This document shows, one piece after another, positions 8,524 to 17,023 of a DNA stretch of 64,000 nt. The position numbers and the translations under genes were made by a program. The first letter of the stretch is position 1; each line of letters opens with the position of its first letter. The notes beneath the pieces are model-generated. The model was given only the letters and a program-made list of their open reading frames with translations. It ran no database searches and had not been told where the DNA came from. This stretch comes from Thermoanaerobaculia bacterium (GTDB taxonomy: Bacteria > Acidobacteriota > Thermoanaerobaculia > UBA5066): the NCBI GenBank assembly GCA_022071945.1, contig JAJVIN010000024.1:101602-165601 (forward strand). The letters are read 5' to 3'.

Positions 8524-10788
8524 CTACTGGCTCTGCTTCTTCCCATCACCAGAGGGCGCCATCGGGGGAATCTTGAGAATCGCCTCCGAGAGGGGTGGGA
8601 CAACTCCTACCACACACGAACTCGGCCTCACCCCTAGAGCCAACATCATCATCTCCGTCCTATTTGCCATGCAGGCCAGGTACTCACCGGCCTCCAGATT
8701 CGGAATAGTGATTCGACGGCCCCGGCCGAATAGCTCGGTCTTGCCGCCCCATTCGTGTGCGGTGGCCGAGGCCAGCCGAAGGTGTCCATTCCGAAGGATC
8801 ACTGCCTCACGGACGTCCTGTTCCGCAGGCTGCTGTGACATCTCTGGCACCTCGATGACTAATGTACCGCCGAGCTGATCCACACTAATCGTGACCCGCC
8901 TGTCGGGGGGAGTAGGAAGCGTGAGGAAACGCATGCTGAACCCAGGCGGAGACAGCCGGATTCTCATCTCTTTCGAGTTCGACGGCAGCCGTACCTCGGC
9001 CCGGCCTTGCCAGTCGGTTCTCACTGGGACGGCCAGGGGGGTACTAGCCGGAGCGCCCGGAAAAGCGATCACGGTAGCACCCGGGACGGGGCCGAAAGCC
9101 GATTCCACGTTCACGAGTATGCGGATGTCACGCTTGACGACAATCGTGAGCGGCGGCGGTTCAGCGCCTTCTTCGAGGGTGACCTCTTGGCTCTCGCTCT
9201 CCAGATTCGGAGCAACCATTGCAGACACTGCGTATGTCTGCGGGGCCAGGCCCCGAACCTGAAAGTACCCTCCTGATTCGATGGGCAGCTGGATCAGACC
9301 ACCCTGCCCGGCTTTCGCATACAGATTCACCACGCCGTCCTTTACCGGGCGCCTCTCTTCGTCCACGACCCTCCCCGTTAGACTCGAGTTTGGCAACGCG
9401 ATGTCGACGCTGGATTCGGATTCCTGCTCGCTCCTTCTAACTTCGACCCCCAGGGACGCTTTCACTGGAGGGCTCTCGCTCTGAACGGAGACGTCCCAAG
9501 CACCCGCCCTTGGGAGGAAACCTTGGAACTCACCGTCCTCATTCGATTGCAGTGAGACGGATTGATTTCCGTGTTCACCGCCGAACCGAACCGTCGCTTT
9601 CAGGGGATCTTTTCCAAGGCGGACGGCTCCCCGTACCGCCAGTACGTTGGCCATGACGTGGCGAACGGGGACGCCCTCGTACACATCGACAGGTTGGCCC
9701 TGCCATCTGTCCCCGGAGTTCGCGTCGATGGACAGCCAATACTTTGCGTCGACCAAGTTGTCATGCACCCAGCGCCCTTCTTGCGAAACGTAGGAACTGG
9801 CTGAGGCCGAAGGCTCCGGCGTCTCGGGCGACATGCTGTGAACAGAAACCCTCCAGGGCTTGCCCCAGGGGTCCAGGGGCGGGACGACGACTACATCCAG
9901 GGTGCGAGGCCTTCGGAGGACCAGTGGCTCCAGGAGATCCGCGTGCAGGTCCGCCAGGACCCTCACCGTGACTGTAGCCGGCGCGAAACCACGATGCGCG
10001 GCCCGGAGAAAGTACGACCCTGGCGGAATCCCGTCCAGATGGAAGAATCCCTTTGAGTTGACAGGCACTGTCAGTCCAGCCCGCCCTCGCGCTCCTGGGG
10101 CGAGGTCGGATGGGCGGGCCGCGACATGGCAGAGCAGCGGGTCAAGTGCTCCTTCCGAAGTCTTTACATATCCTGATAGCGAGGCGCCGCTACGAAGCTC
10201 GACGACGCCGATGTCCTTCGTCTTCCCCGCGTCGATTCGAGACGCCCAGTAGTATGCCGGGACGAATCCTCGCGCGCGCACCTGAACGTCGAAGACGCCA
10301 GCGGGTACATCACACTCCCACCGGGACTCCAGCACAGGGCACGGTATCGTAGCTTCCGGGCCGGCCGTGCCGGGCGAGGGATCCAGAACCAAAGACAAAC
10401 CGGCCGGAGAGGTCTTGCCCGCTCTGACCGAGCCGGAGATCCTCCCGGCAGGCCAGACACTGAATTCCGCCTTTCCCCTCCCGGCTGCGACGGTTATGGT
10501 CTGCGACTCCGCCCAATAGCCTGGGGCCTTCAGCGATAGCTGCCACGTTCCATCGGCGAGAGCGAGGGATAACCCTCCAGAGCCCATTATCTGCGCTCTG
10601 GTCTCGACGTCCTCGGAAGAGCCTGTCACCGGCCTCGCCGAAACGACCAACTCGACGGGCGTCGCCTCTGCTCCCTTGAAAGCAATCGCTGCTTCCACGC
10701 AAGGCGCCGGTTCTTCAGCACCCTTTGGAAGGATGGCTTGCGCGGCCGCCAGCGTTACGAACACGAGCCGGATTAATTGTAGGTGCAC
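8524..10788 (-). CDS. Large secreted protein with carboxypeptidase-regulatory-like domains
   Basis: Function not recognised. The roughly 754-residue product has an N-terminal hydrophobic segment (about residues 5-20) suggesting secretion and then a series of beta-sandwich modules. Repeated signatures such as GRISGSVRAGK, GASLSGYVKTSEG, LTGRVVDEERRPVKDG and the IPPGSYFLRA or LAPQTYAVSA type of strand are typical of CarboxypepD_reg/transthyretin-like domains, probably five to seven of them. GTG at 10788 is preferred over GTG 10797 because GGAAGG lies 8 bp before it. The gene overlaps the end of the Cys-rich gene by about 16 bp. Its third codon positions are visibly poorer in G and C than those of neighbours, hinting at transfer. 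Confidence 0.75.
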   Translation of the reverse strand: MHLQLIRLVFVTLAAAQAILPKGAEEPAPCVEAAIAFKGAEATPVELVVSARPVTGSSEDVETRAQIMGSGGLSLALADGTWQLSLKAPGYWAESQTITVAAGRGKAEFSVWPAGRISGSVRAGKTSPAGLSLVLDPSPGTAGPEATIPCPVLESRWECDVPAGVFDVQVRARGFVPAYYWASRIDAGKTKDIGVVELRSGASLSGYVKTSEGALDPLLCHVAARPSDLAPGARGRAGLTVPVNSKGFFHLDGIPPGSYFLRAAHRGFAPATVTVRVLADLHADLLEPLVLRRPRTLDVVVVPPLDPWGKPWRVSVHSMSPETPEPSASASSYVSQEGRWVHDNLVDAKYWLSIDANSGDRWQGQPVDVYEGVPVRHVMANVLAVRGAVRLGKDPLKATVRFGGEHGNQSVSLQSNEDGEFQGFLPRAGAWDVSVQSESPPVKASLGVEVRRSEQESESSVDIALPNSSLTGRVVDEERRPVKDGVVNLYAKAGQGGLIQLPIESGGYFQVRGLAPQTYAVSAMVAPNLESESQEVTLEEGAEPPPLTIVVKRDIRILVNVESAFGPVPGATVIAFPGAPASTPLAVPVRTDWQGRAEVRLPSNSKEMRIRLSPPGFSMRFLTLPTPPDRRVTISVDQLGGTLVIEVPEMSQQPAEQDVREAVILRNGHLRLASATAHEWGGKTELFGRGRRITIPNLEAGEYLACMANRTEMMMLALGVRPSSCVVGVVPPLSEAILKIPPMAPSGDGKKQSQ

Positions 10789-11129
10789 ACCCCCCACCTT
10801 CCTTGGTTGGCATCACATTTCCATCTCCTCTCGCCATCTTCACCAAAAACGTAGCCCTCGGAACAGTTACACGCCCCGTTCCAGAAGGGAGCGCTGACAC
10901 AATGATCGAGGCCATCCCCCCCGTACTCTGGTCTGATCTCAGTGCAGATCCAGCACCCAAGCCGGTTGCAGGGCGCTGGCGGGGAACCCGGATCGGTCGC
11001 GCAGTACTCCGGCCAGTCCACACAGTCCAGCGGGGGAAAGTCATACTCGGTGGGGGACGCATGGAGCGGCTGTGCGAAGGTGCACGCAACGACAAGCAGA
11101 AGGGCGCTGATCGCGTTCCGAGGTCTCAT
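10773..11129 (-). CDS. Small secreted cysteine-rich protein
   Basis: Unrecognised 118-residue protein. A clear signal peptide (residues 1-24, cleavage after LHA) is followed by a mature chain of about 94 residues with ten cysteines, compatible with five disulfides, plus several Trp and Tyr residues. Key cysteine clusters are LDCVDWPEYC, CNRLGCWIC and GACNCSEGY. The start ATG at 11129 has AAAGGA 8 bp upstream. It is the promoter-proximal gene of a two-gene unit with the large secreted protein. It could be an extracellular structural or adhesive partner of that protein, but nothing in the sequence proves this. Confidence 0.7.
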   Translation of the reverse strand: MRPRNAISALLLVVACTFAQPLHASPTEYDFPPLDCVDWPEYCATDPGSPPAPCNRLGCWICTEIRPEYGGDGLDHCVSAPFWNGACNCSEGYVFGEDGERRWKCDANQGRWGVCTYN

Positions 11130-11551
11130 GGTTCATGTCCTTTCTCAAAAGCGGTATCGAACCAACCGCGATGAATCCTGGTGAAGTAGAAGAGACCATT
11201 CTGATCCAGATGTGTCCGGCCAGCTGAATGCCATCCACCCGGCGGGGCACATCTTCTTGTACGCTAGCACGGCCCCCCCCCCCGAGTCAACACGGGCGAG
11301 GCACGCAGTCCAGGCGAATTCGTGAACATGGCCGGAATGCGAAACTCCCGAGACGAGATTGTGCAGACACATGACCAGGTGACCACGCGGGGAAAGGGCA
11401 GTTCCGATGACTCGATTGGTCTCACGTAAAAGGAACCCCTCCGGGCCGGGTCCAAGGAGTAGACTGGGATCACACATTCAAGGGCGCTGGCAAGCCGGGG
11501 CATCGTTGCCGACCCGGCCGATGCCGGGCCGCCGGCACCCGGGAGGGAAGC
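11130..11551. other. Intergenic region between divergent secreted-protein genes, with C11 tract
   Basis: This 422 bp gap has no gene I can support. It must hold the promoters of the Cys-rich gene (minus) and the M6-like gene (plus), but no clear -35/-10 pair stands out. A run of 11 C residues lies at 11273-11283. Open frames crossing it have no family-like composition. Confidence 0.6.
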
Positions 11552-12733
11552 ATGAAGTGGTTCCACGCGCTTCTCCTGGGAGTCGCGAGCCTCGGGGCTC
11601 TCCCCATCTCGGCCTATGAGCAGCCGGCCCGGCCAGCTCAGAAGACAGTTCGCGGCCTCGTCGTGCTGGTCCAGTTCAAGGATGTCCAGCACTCCGTCAG
11701 CCGGACCTATGCGGAGAAGAGGTTCTTCCAGGAGCTCGCCGGCTACGTGGATGAAATGTCCGGCGGTTCCGTTCGCCTGACCGGGGACGTGACGAAGAGC
11801 TGGGTCACTCTTCCGCGGCCCATCGAGGATTACCGCATCTCGCCCAGGAACCTCGAGGTGGACCGTTCTCGCATCGAGCGCCTCATCCGCGACTCGCTCG
11901 ATGCCCTGGACAGTTCATACGACGTCTCCGCCTATGACTTCACGGCGCTCTTCCTTGGGGCCCGCCGGCCGGAATACGGGATGATCGGACTCTGCGGGTA
12001 TCCGGGGATGCTCGGCTGGAGCGACAGCTCCGTGCTGAAGACAAAGAACGGCCGGACCGTGCGCGGCGGGGTCGCGATCTTCAGCTATCAGGCTCACATG
12101 GGGACTCTCTTTCACGACACCGCCCACATCCTCGGCGGCGTGAAGGATGGAAAACGCGGCGTCCCGTGCCTGTACGACCACGATCTGCAAGCGCGGCCCG
12201 GCCCCCTGAGGGAGACCTTCGAGGACGCCGTCATCAACATGGGCTTCTGGGACCCGATGTCCTGCCACTACGTGAAGTGGGAGACCGGCCCCCCGGGCAT
12301 CTCTTCCTGGACGCGCCTCCGTCTGGGGTGGCTCGACGATCACCGGGTGAAGGTGGTGGGCGAGGGAACATCCGAGGAGGTCCTCCTGATGCCTCTCGGC
12401 AGCCGGGAAGACGGGATCCAGGTCATAAAAGTCCCGCTCAGTCAGACGACGTACTGGCTCATCGAGAACCGGCAGCCGAGAGGCTTCGACGCCAATCTGC
12501 CTGGGAGCGGCGTCCTCATCATGAAGGCGGACGACCAGGTGGCCGAATGCCGCCACGGAAAGGCCCCGGTGAAGCTCATCGACGCCGACCCGTCGGTTCC
12601 GCATCTCTCGGGGGCCGCTTTCGATTCCTTGCGCAAGCGAACGTTCCGGGACGAGACGACCGGGATTCGCGTGGAGATCCTCGAGAAGACCGGCGAGTCC
12701 TTCCGGGTGAGGGTGGACCGGACGAAAAGGTGA
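11552..12733 (+). CDS. M6-type (immune inhibitor A-like) metalloprotease homologue with altered zinc motif
   Basis: The 393-residue protein has a signal peptide (residues 1-22, ISAYEQP) and the layout of M6 peptidases: an N-terminal GLVVLVQFKD strand, a large middle domain, and the downstream GFWDPMS motif (231-237) that matches the Met-turn region of the family. The expected HExxH is HDTAH (188-192), so the catalytic Glu is replaced by Asp. The other zinc histidines are kept and LYDHD follows. A GGGAGG ribosome binding site precedes ATG 11552. It may be a weak or dead protease, or a binding protein. Secreted. Confidence 0.75.
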   Translation: MKWFHALLLGVASLGALPISAYEQPARPAQKTVRGLVVLVQFKDVQHSVSRTYAEKRFFQELAGYVDEMSGGSVRLTGDVTKSWVTLPRPIEDYRISPRNLEVDRSRIERLIRDSLDALDSSYDVSAYDFTALFLGARRPEYGMIGLCGYPGMLGWSDSSVLKTKNGRTVRGGVAIFSYQAHMGTLFHDTAHILGGVKDGKRGVPCLYDHDLQARPGPLRETFEDAVINMGFWDPMSCHYVKWETGPPGISSWTRLRLGWLDDHRVKVVGEGTSEEVLLMPLGSREDGIQVIKVPLSQTTYWLIENRQPRGFDANLPGSGVLIMKADDQVAECRHGKAPVKLIDADPSVPHLSGAAFDSLRKRTFRDETTGIRVEILEKTGESFRVRVDRTKR

Positions 12734-12809
12734 GGGCCAGGAGCAGCTTCTCTCGACGGTCAGCACTCCTCGCTGGGCGTCCCACTGGCGGTGCCCGGCG
12801 TGCCGGCGC

Positions 12810-13139
12810 CTACTCCTCGTCGTCCTCGAGGTCCTCCCCGTCGCCATCGCTGCCTGACAGGATCGTCAGGAGCCTCTTCAGCTCCGCCTCGGACTCGGGT
12901 TCCCAGGCGCCGCCGAGATCGCGGAGGATGTCCATGACGACGCCGAACCCCTCCGCGAGGAGGATGTCGAGGAGTTCCGCGGCCTCGTCCATGACCTCGC
13001 CCAGCTCCTCGTCCGAAAGGTCCCCGATGAAGGCCTCCGTGGCCTGGAACGGACTCCCGTACTCCTCCTCGAAATCCTCGTGGAGGTAGCCCCTCAGGAA
13101 CTCGGAAAACGCTGGGAACTGCTCTCTAAGGTCGGTCAT
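12810..13139 (-). CDS. CdiI-like immunity protein (CdiI_2 type)
   Basis: A 109-residue acidic protein whose N-terminal half has the hallmark pattern of contact-dependent-inhibition immunity proteins of the CdiI_2 type: FPAFSEFLRGYLHEDFEEEYG followed by an FQATEAFIGD helix. The remainder is helical and ends in an acidic tail (GDGEDLEDDEE). ATG at 13139 overlaps the toxin gene stop (ATGA), so the two are translated together, as toxin-immunity pairs usually are. No signal peptide, so it is expected in the cytoplasm, where it would bind and neutralise the RNase domain. Family assignment is from pattern memory; the gene pairing makes it much stronger. Confidence 0.8.
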   Translation of the reverse strand: MTDLREQFPAFSEFLRGYLHEDFEEEYGSPFQATEAFIGDLSDEELGEVMDEAAELLDILLAEGFGVVMDILRDLGGAWEPESEAELKRLLTILSGSDGDGEDLEDDEE

Positions 13140-13726
13140 CGGCGCGCCTCCGGATAGGACGTCAGGACATAGTAGACCTCGGTGTCTTCCTTCCACTTGA
13201 GGACGACCACCGCTCCCGTACAGGGAACCGGCTGGGAGTGCCCACGCTTGAGGGAACGGCCGATCACCTTGCCGGGAGAGCCCGGGTAGTCGAGCACGAG
13301 ATTCGGACGCCGGCCCTCGCGCAGGGACCAGGCCGTGATCTTGTCCTTGTTTTCTGAGATCACCGTTCCGACGACACGTTCCGCCGTCTCGCGATCGGTG
13401 TACGTCGAGGCGGCCGAGATCTTCTTGTCCTTTCTCAGCCGGTCGAAGAGTTCCGAATCGGCCTTTCCGACGTGCCGGGCGAGCGTGTGCCCCCCGCGCG
13501 CCTCGTCGCGGCTCAGATCACGCCGGGTCTCCTTCTTTTCCTCTTCTTTCTTCGCCTGCCTCTCCTCGTGAGAGGCGGCGGGCGCTTGGGTTGCGGGAGG
13601 CATCCGCGCCGCGGCCGGCTTGCCAAGGGGTTCGGGCTTGGCTTCCTCGCGGCAGCCCGCCGGCACGAGACTCAAGAAGAGCGCCACGGCCAACAGGGCA
13701 CGCGAGAATCGGGATCTCTGTCTCAT
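13136..13726 (-). CDS. Lipoprotein with C-terminal CdiA-type RNase A-like toxin domain
   Basis: The 196-residue product has a lipoprotein signal peptide with lipobox-like PAGC (Cys25), a charged Lys/Glu-rich linker (about 50-72), and a C-terminal domain (about 73-196) matching the bacterial RNase A-like CdiA toxin fold: GGHTLARHVGK, ISAASTYTDRETAERVV, LVLDYPGSPGKVIGRSLKRG, PCTGAVVVLK and YYVLTSYPE. The residues His85, Arg96, Thr189 and Tyr191 line up in order and spacing with the catalytic His/Arg/Thr-x-Tyr set known for the Yersinia kristensenii toxin (H to R is +11 in both; Thr-x-Tyr at the end). ATG 13726 has an AGAGG box 5 bp upstream. A membrane-anchored short toxin, not part of a large CdiA filament. 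Confidence 0.85.
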   Translation of the reverse strand: MRQRSRFSRALLAVALFLSLVPAGCREEAKPEPLGKPAAARMPPATQAPAASHEERQAKKEEEKKETRRDLSRDEARGGHTLARHVGKADSELFDRLRKDKKISAASTYTDRETAERVVGTVISENKDKITAWSLREGRRPNLVLDYPGSPGKVIGRSLKRGHSQPVPCTGAVVVLKWKEDTEVYYVLTSYPEARR

Positions 13727-13754
13727 CTTTTCCTCTCCGAGGTTCTGGGCGCCC

Positions 13755-14612
13755 TCATTCGACGCCCTCATCTCCCAGACCCGAGAGACGGGCCTGACGC
13801 GCCTCGAGGACCCGGCGAATCCGGGTGCGAAACGTCAGGATTTCGAGCTGCCTCAGGCGAGCCTTCTCGCCCTGGCGTCTCCGTTGCTGCTGGCGCGCCA
13901 CCGCCAGCATCAGCGCGCTCCTGACGAACTCGCGTCTCTCGTCCGGCCTTCCATACATCTTCTCGCGTGAGCGTCTGAGCGGGCTCGCGAGGATGCGAAT
14001 GTCCTCTTCCGGCAGAAGACCGAGCCGTGCCTCTTCCGTGAGCTCCCGCTGAAGGCGCCTCGTCTCCAGGTAGAAGAGAGGAGCCCACGCCAGAAGCGCG
14101 AGCGAGACCGCCACGGCCGTCACGATCAGGGCCCGGGTCGAGGGAAGGTCCAGGGCCGTCACGGCTGCGGCGGCGACGCTGGGAGGCGAGGCGACGGCCA
14201 ACATCCACCCGGTCACCCTGCGCCACCCCTCTTCCGAAGCGGCCCAGGAGGCATGGATGCCGAACAGAAAGAGCCCCAGGATCAAGCTCCCCAGGGTCGC
14301 GGACCGTTCCGGCCAGGGAATCCCCTGCAGGCGGAAAAGGAAATAGAGGGTGGGCCCGATCGAGAAGACGAGCGTCGACACGAGGGCCTCGAGCGCGATC
14401 GGACTCCAGTGGGGTTTCAGGAATCCCCACGACACGGCCGACAGGAAGAGAAGCTCGAGCGCGAGGGTGAGCGCGCTTCCGCCGTCCTGTCCCAGTCCAC
14501 CGGCCGCGGCGGCGGCCGCGAGCCCGAAGAGCGGCAGGGCCAGCTTGTTCGCCGTCCTCGGCCCGCTTCCCACGAGAACGACCAGGGCAATGACTCGAAC
14601 CGCGAGGTCCAT
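13755..14612 (-). CDS. Conserved polytopic membrane protein of unknown function
   Basis: Not recognised. About 285 residues. The N-terminal two thirds contain five or six hydrophobic helices. The C-terminal third (from about 185) is cytoplasmic-looking, basic and helical, rich in Arg and Glu, with possible coiled coil (RQQQRRRQGEKARLRQLEIL). ATG at 14612 is favoured because GGAG lies 6 bp before it; GTG at 14618 would overlap the ribF stop. It lies between ribF and the toxin gene (28 bp gap) in one minus-strand run, so it could be housekeeping or might assist toxin export; no evidence separates these. Confidence 0.65.
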   Translation of the reverse strand: MDLAVRVIALVVLVGSGPRTANKLALPLFGLAAAAAAGGLGQDGGSALTLALELLFLSAVSWGFLKPHWSPIALEALVSTLVFSIGPTLYFLFRLQGIPWPERSATLGSLILGLFLFGIHASWAASEEGWRRVTGWMLAVASPPSVAAAAVTALDLPSTRALIVTAVAVSLALLAWAPLFYLETRRLQRELTEEARLGLLPEEDIRILASPLRRSREKMYGRPDERREFVRSALMLAVARQQQRRRQGEKARLRQLEILTFRTRIRRVLEARQARLSGLGDEGVE

Positions 14613-14614
14613 TC

Positions 14615-15559
14615 TCACTCCACGGGATTGGTGAGGAAAAAGGCGCGCGCCCTCTCGACATCCCGGCGGATCTGGGCTGTCAGCTCGAGCATCGACGGGA
14701 AGACCATCTCGTCCCGCAGCCGCTCCAGGAACTGCAGGCGGACCGTCTCCGCGTACACGTCAGAGGAGAATCCGAGGATGTAGGACTCGATCGTCGTGGC
14801 GAAGTTCTCGTAGACGGTCGGGCGAGTCCCGACGTTTGTCACGCAGTTGAAGGGCCTCTCGAATGACCGGATGAAGACCCGGCCGAGGTAGACGCCATTC
14901 TTCGGAAAGAGAGTGTTCTCTGGCTTCAGGTTCATCGTCGGGAACCCGATCTTGCGTCCCATCCGGTCTCCCTTTGCGACGATCCCGTCCATCAGATAGG
15001 GCCGCCCCAGGAGCTTTTTGGCCAGGGCGACTTCTCCGGCCAGAACGGCCTGACGGATCCGCGTGGAGGAGATCTTCGCGTCTCCGTCGTTGACGTCGGA
15101 GACAACGGAGACCTTGAAACCCGATACGGCTCCCAGCTGACGCAAGAGGTCGACGTTGCCGCCCCGGTCACGGCCGAAGACGAACCGCTCCCCCACATGG
15201 ATCTCGGTGATGGCGAGCTTCTTGACGAGCAGGGTCTTGACGAACTCCTCGGCGGGGATCTGGGAAAACTCCCGCGTGAACGGGATGGTCAGGACGGTGT
15301 CGATCCCGCAGGCCTGAAGCGACTCTTCGCGCTGCTTCTGAGTCTGGAGCATGAGCGGGGCCCGTTCGGGTGCCAGGATGCGCAGGGGGTGCGGGTCGAA
15401 CGTGACGACGATCGCCGGGAGGCCCCGGTCATGTGCCCGTTCGACAACCTCCTGCAGCATCGTCTTGTGCCCGCAGTGAACGCCGTCGAAGTTCCCGATC
15501 GTGACGAACCCCCGCTTCGGGAGGTCGACTGGCCGAAAAGGATCTCTGATGACGTTCAC
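14615..15559 (-). CDS. ribF: Bifunctional riboflavin kinase/FAD synthetase RibF
   Basis: Converts riboflavin to FMN and then FAD. The N-terminal FAD synthetase domain has GNFDGVHCGHK (about 22-32, nucleotidyltransferase HxGH variant) and ISSTRIR (about 163-169). The C-terminal flavokinase domain shows GRKIGFPTMNL and the GVY and TNVGTRPT motifs, ending near residue 300. At 314 residues it has the standard two-domain length. It follows rimO by 31 bp on the same strand and probably shares its transcript. Confidence 0.97.
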   Translation of the reverse strand: MNVIRDPFRPVDLPKRGFVTIGNFDGVHCGHKTMLQEVVERAHDRGLPAIVVTFDPHPLRILAPERAPLMLQTQKQREESLQACGIDTVLTIPFTREFSQIPAEEFVKTLLVKKLAITEIHVGERFVFGRDRGGNVDLLRQLGAVSGFKVSVVSDVNDGDAKISSTRIRQAVLAGEVALAKKLLGRPYLMDGIVAKGDRMGRKIGFPTMNLKPENTLFPKNGVYLGRVFIRSFERPFNCVTNVGTRPTVYENFATTIESYILGFSSDVYAETVRLQFLERLRDEMVFPSMLELTAQIRRDVERARAFFLTNPVE

Positions 15560-15590
15560 GATTCCTCGCGTTCCTATCGCGCTCGCGTCC

Positions 15591-16964
15591 CTACCGCGAT
15601 GGCGGCGAGGTCACCCGGCCAACCAGGTCGTACTCGTGGGCTTCCGTCACTTTCACGTTCACGATGTCGCCGGGCGCGAACTCCCACCCGTGAGGCATCT
15701 CGTTGATCAGGAGACGCCCGTCGATCTCGGGAGCCTGGCTCGAGAGACGGCCCTGAAGCAGAAGGTCGGACTCGTCGCAGATCCCCTCGATGATGGCCGA
15801 AAACTCCTTCCCCTTCTTCTTCCGGTTCCTGGAGAGGGAGATGCGCTGCTGCATCATCATCAGGGCCGCGAGGCGCTCCTCCTTGACCTCGAGAGGAACA
15901 GGGTCGCCGAGAGGCTCGGCTCCGGAGCCGGGCTCGGGCGAATACGGAAAGACGCCGAGATGGTCGAACTCGATGTCGGCGGCAAGGCTCATGAGCTCCT
16001 GAAAATCGCTCTCCGTCTCCCCCGGGAAGCCGGCGATGAACGTCGTGCGCAGCGCGATCCCTGGCACGCGAGCCCGGATCGTCTCGAACATCTTGCGGTA
16101 GCTCGCCGGGTCTCCTCCCCTCTTCATGCCGGCCAGGACGTTTCTCGAAACGTGCTGGAGCGGGATGTCGATATAGGGCACGAACCTCGGTTCCTCCGCC
16201 ATCACGTCGAGAACGGAATCGTGGAGGGTCTTCGGGTACGCATAGAGGAACCGGATCCACGGAAACGACGTGTCCCGGACGAGGGTCCTGACCAGGCTCG
16301 CGAGCCCTTGCCGCCCGAGGCCGAGGTCCTCGCCGTACCGGGTCGTGTCCTGCGAGATGAGGACGAGCTCCTTGACGCCCTGCTCCTCGAGGTGCCGGGC
16401 CTCCGCGACGAGCGATTCGATCGTGCGCGAGCGCATCAGGCCCCTCATCTGCGGGATCGTGCAGAACGTGCACGGGTTGTTGCACCCCTCGGAGACCTTG
16501 AGGTAGGCGTACCCCTTCTTGTTGGTCAGAACTCGTGGAGCCCGGTCGTCGTAGAGACGGGTCGCCATCGGCTTGTTCGAAAACCTCTGAAGGGACGGCA
16601 GGCCCAGCGCGGCTTCCGAAACTCTCTCGAGCTCGTCCAGACCGATGAAGTGATCGACCTCCGGAATCTCCTCGGCGAGCTCGGCGCCGTACTTCTGGAC
16701 CATGCAGCCCGCGACGACGACCCGGTCGACCTCACCTCTTTCCTTGCGCCGGACCTGGTCGAGGATCGCGTTGACCGACTCTTCCTTGGCCTGGTCGATG
16801 AACCCGCAGGTATTCACGACGACCACGCGCGATTCGTCGGGGCTCGCCACCGGGAGCCCCCCTTTTTTCAGATAACCGAGCATGACCTCGGTGTCGACTA
16901 GATTCTTGGGGCATCCCAGGGAAACGATGCCGACCGCCGGCAGCTTGACCGCCATGTTCTTCAC
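15591..16964 (-). CDS. rimO: Ribosomal protein S12 methylthiotransferase RimO
   Basis: Radical SAM enzyme adding a methylthio group to an Asp of ribosomal protein S12. The N-terminal UPF0004 domain has its three cluster cysteines (SLGCPKNLVD, NTCGFID, AGCMVQ). The radical SAM triad is CNNPCTFCTIP (about 154-164). The C-terminal TRAM domain follows (from about 390). RimO is preferred over MiaB because of the SLGCPKNLVDTEVM start and IPQMRG(L)MRSR pattern. 457 residues, normal. The first in-frame codon is GTG 16964 with GGAG just upstream; ATG 16955 is a possible alternative. Confidence 0.96.
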   Translation of the reverse strand: MKNMAVKLPAVGIVSLGCPKNLVDTEVMLGYLKKGGLPVASPDESRVVVVNTCGFIDQAKEESVNAILDQVRRKERGEVDRVVVAGCMVQKYGAELAEEIPEVDHFIGLDELERVSEAALGLPSLQRFSNKPMATRLYDDRAPRVLTNKKGYAYLKVSEGCNNPCTFCTIPQMRGLMRSRTIESLVAEARHLEEQGVKELVLISQDTTRYGEDLGLGRQGLASLVRTLVRDTSFPWIRFLYAYPKTLHDSVLDVMAEEPRFVPYIDIPLQHVSRNVLAGMKRGGDPASYRKMFETIRARVPGIALRTTFIAGFPGETESDFQELMSLAADIEFDHLGVFPYSPEPGSGAEPLGDPVPLEVKEERLAALMMMQQRISLSRNRKKKGKEFSAIIEGICDESDLLLQGRLSSQAPEIDGRLLINEMPHGWEFAPGDIVNVKVTEAHEYDLVGRVTSPPSR

Positions 16965-17023
16965 TCAACTCCGTGCCGGCCCCTCCTCGGGCCCGGCGAA
17001 CCCTTGATTGTATCCGGCTGCCC

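Noticed and set aside
11273..11283. C11 tract as a phase-variation switch
   Set aside because: It is intergenic and about 270 bp upstream of the nearest start; no coding or spacing effect is apparent, and it may be a sequencing homopolymer error.
12734..12809. Terminator after the immunity gene
   Set aside because: No convincing stem with T-tract on the minus strand was seen.
15501..16901. Long plus-strand open frame opposite rimO
   Set aside because: Antisense shadow of a well-supported gene; composition has no domain pattern, as expected in high-GC DNA.
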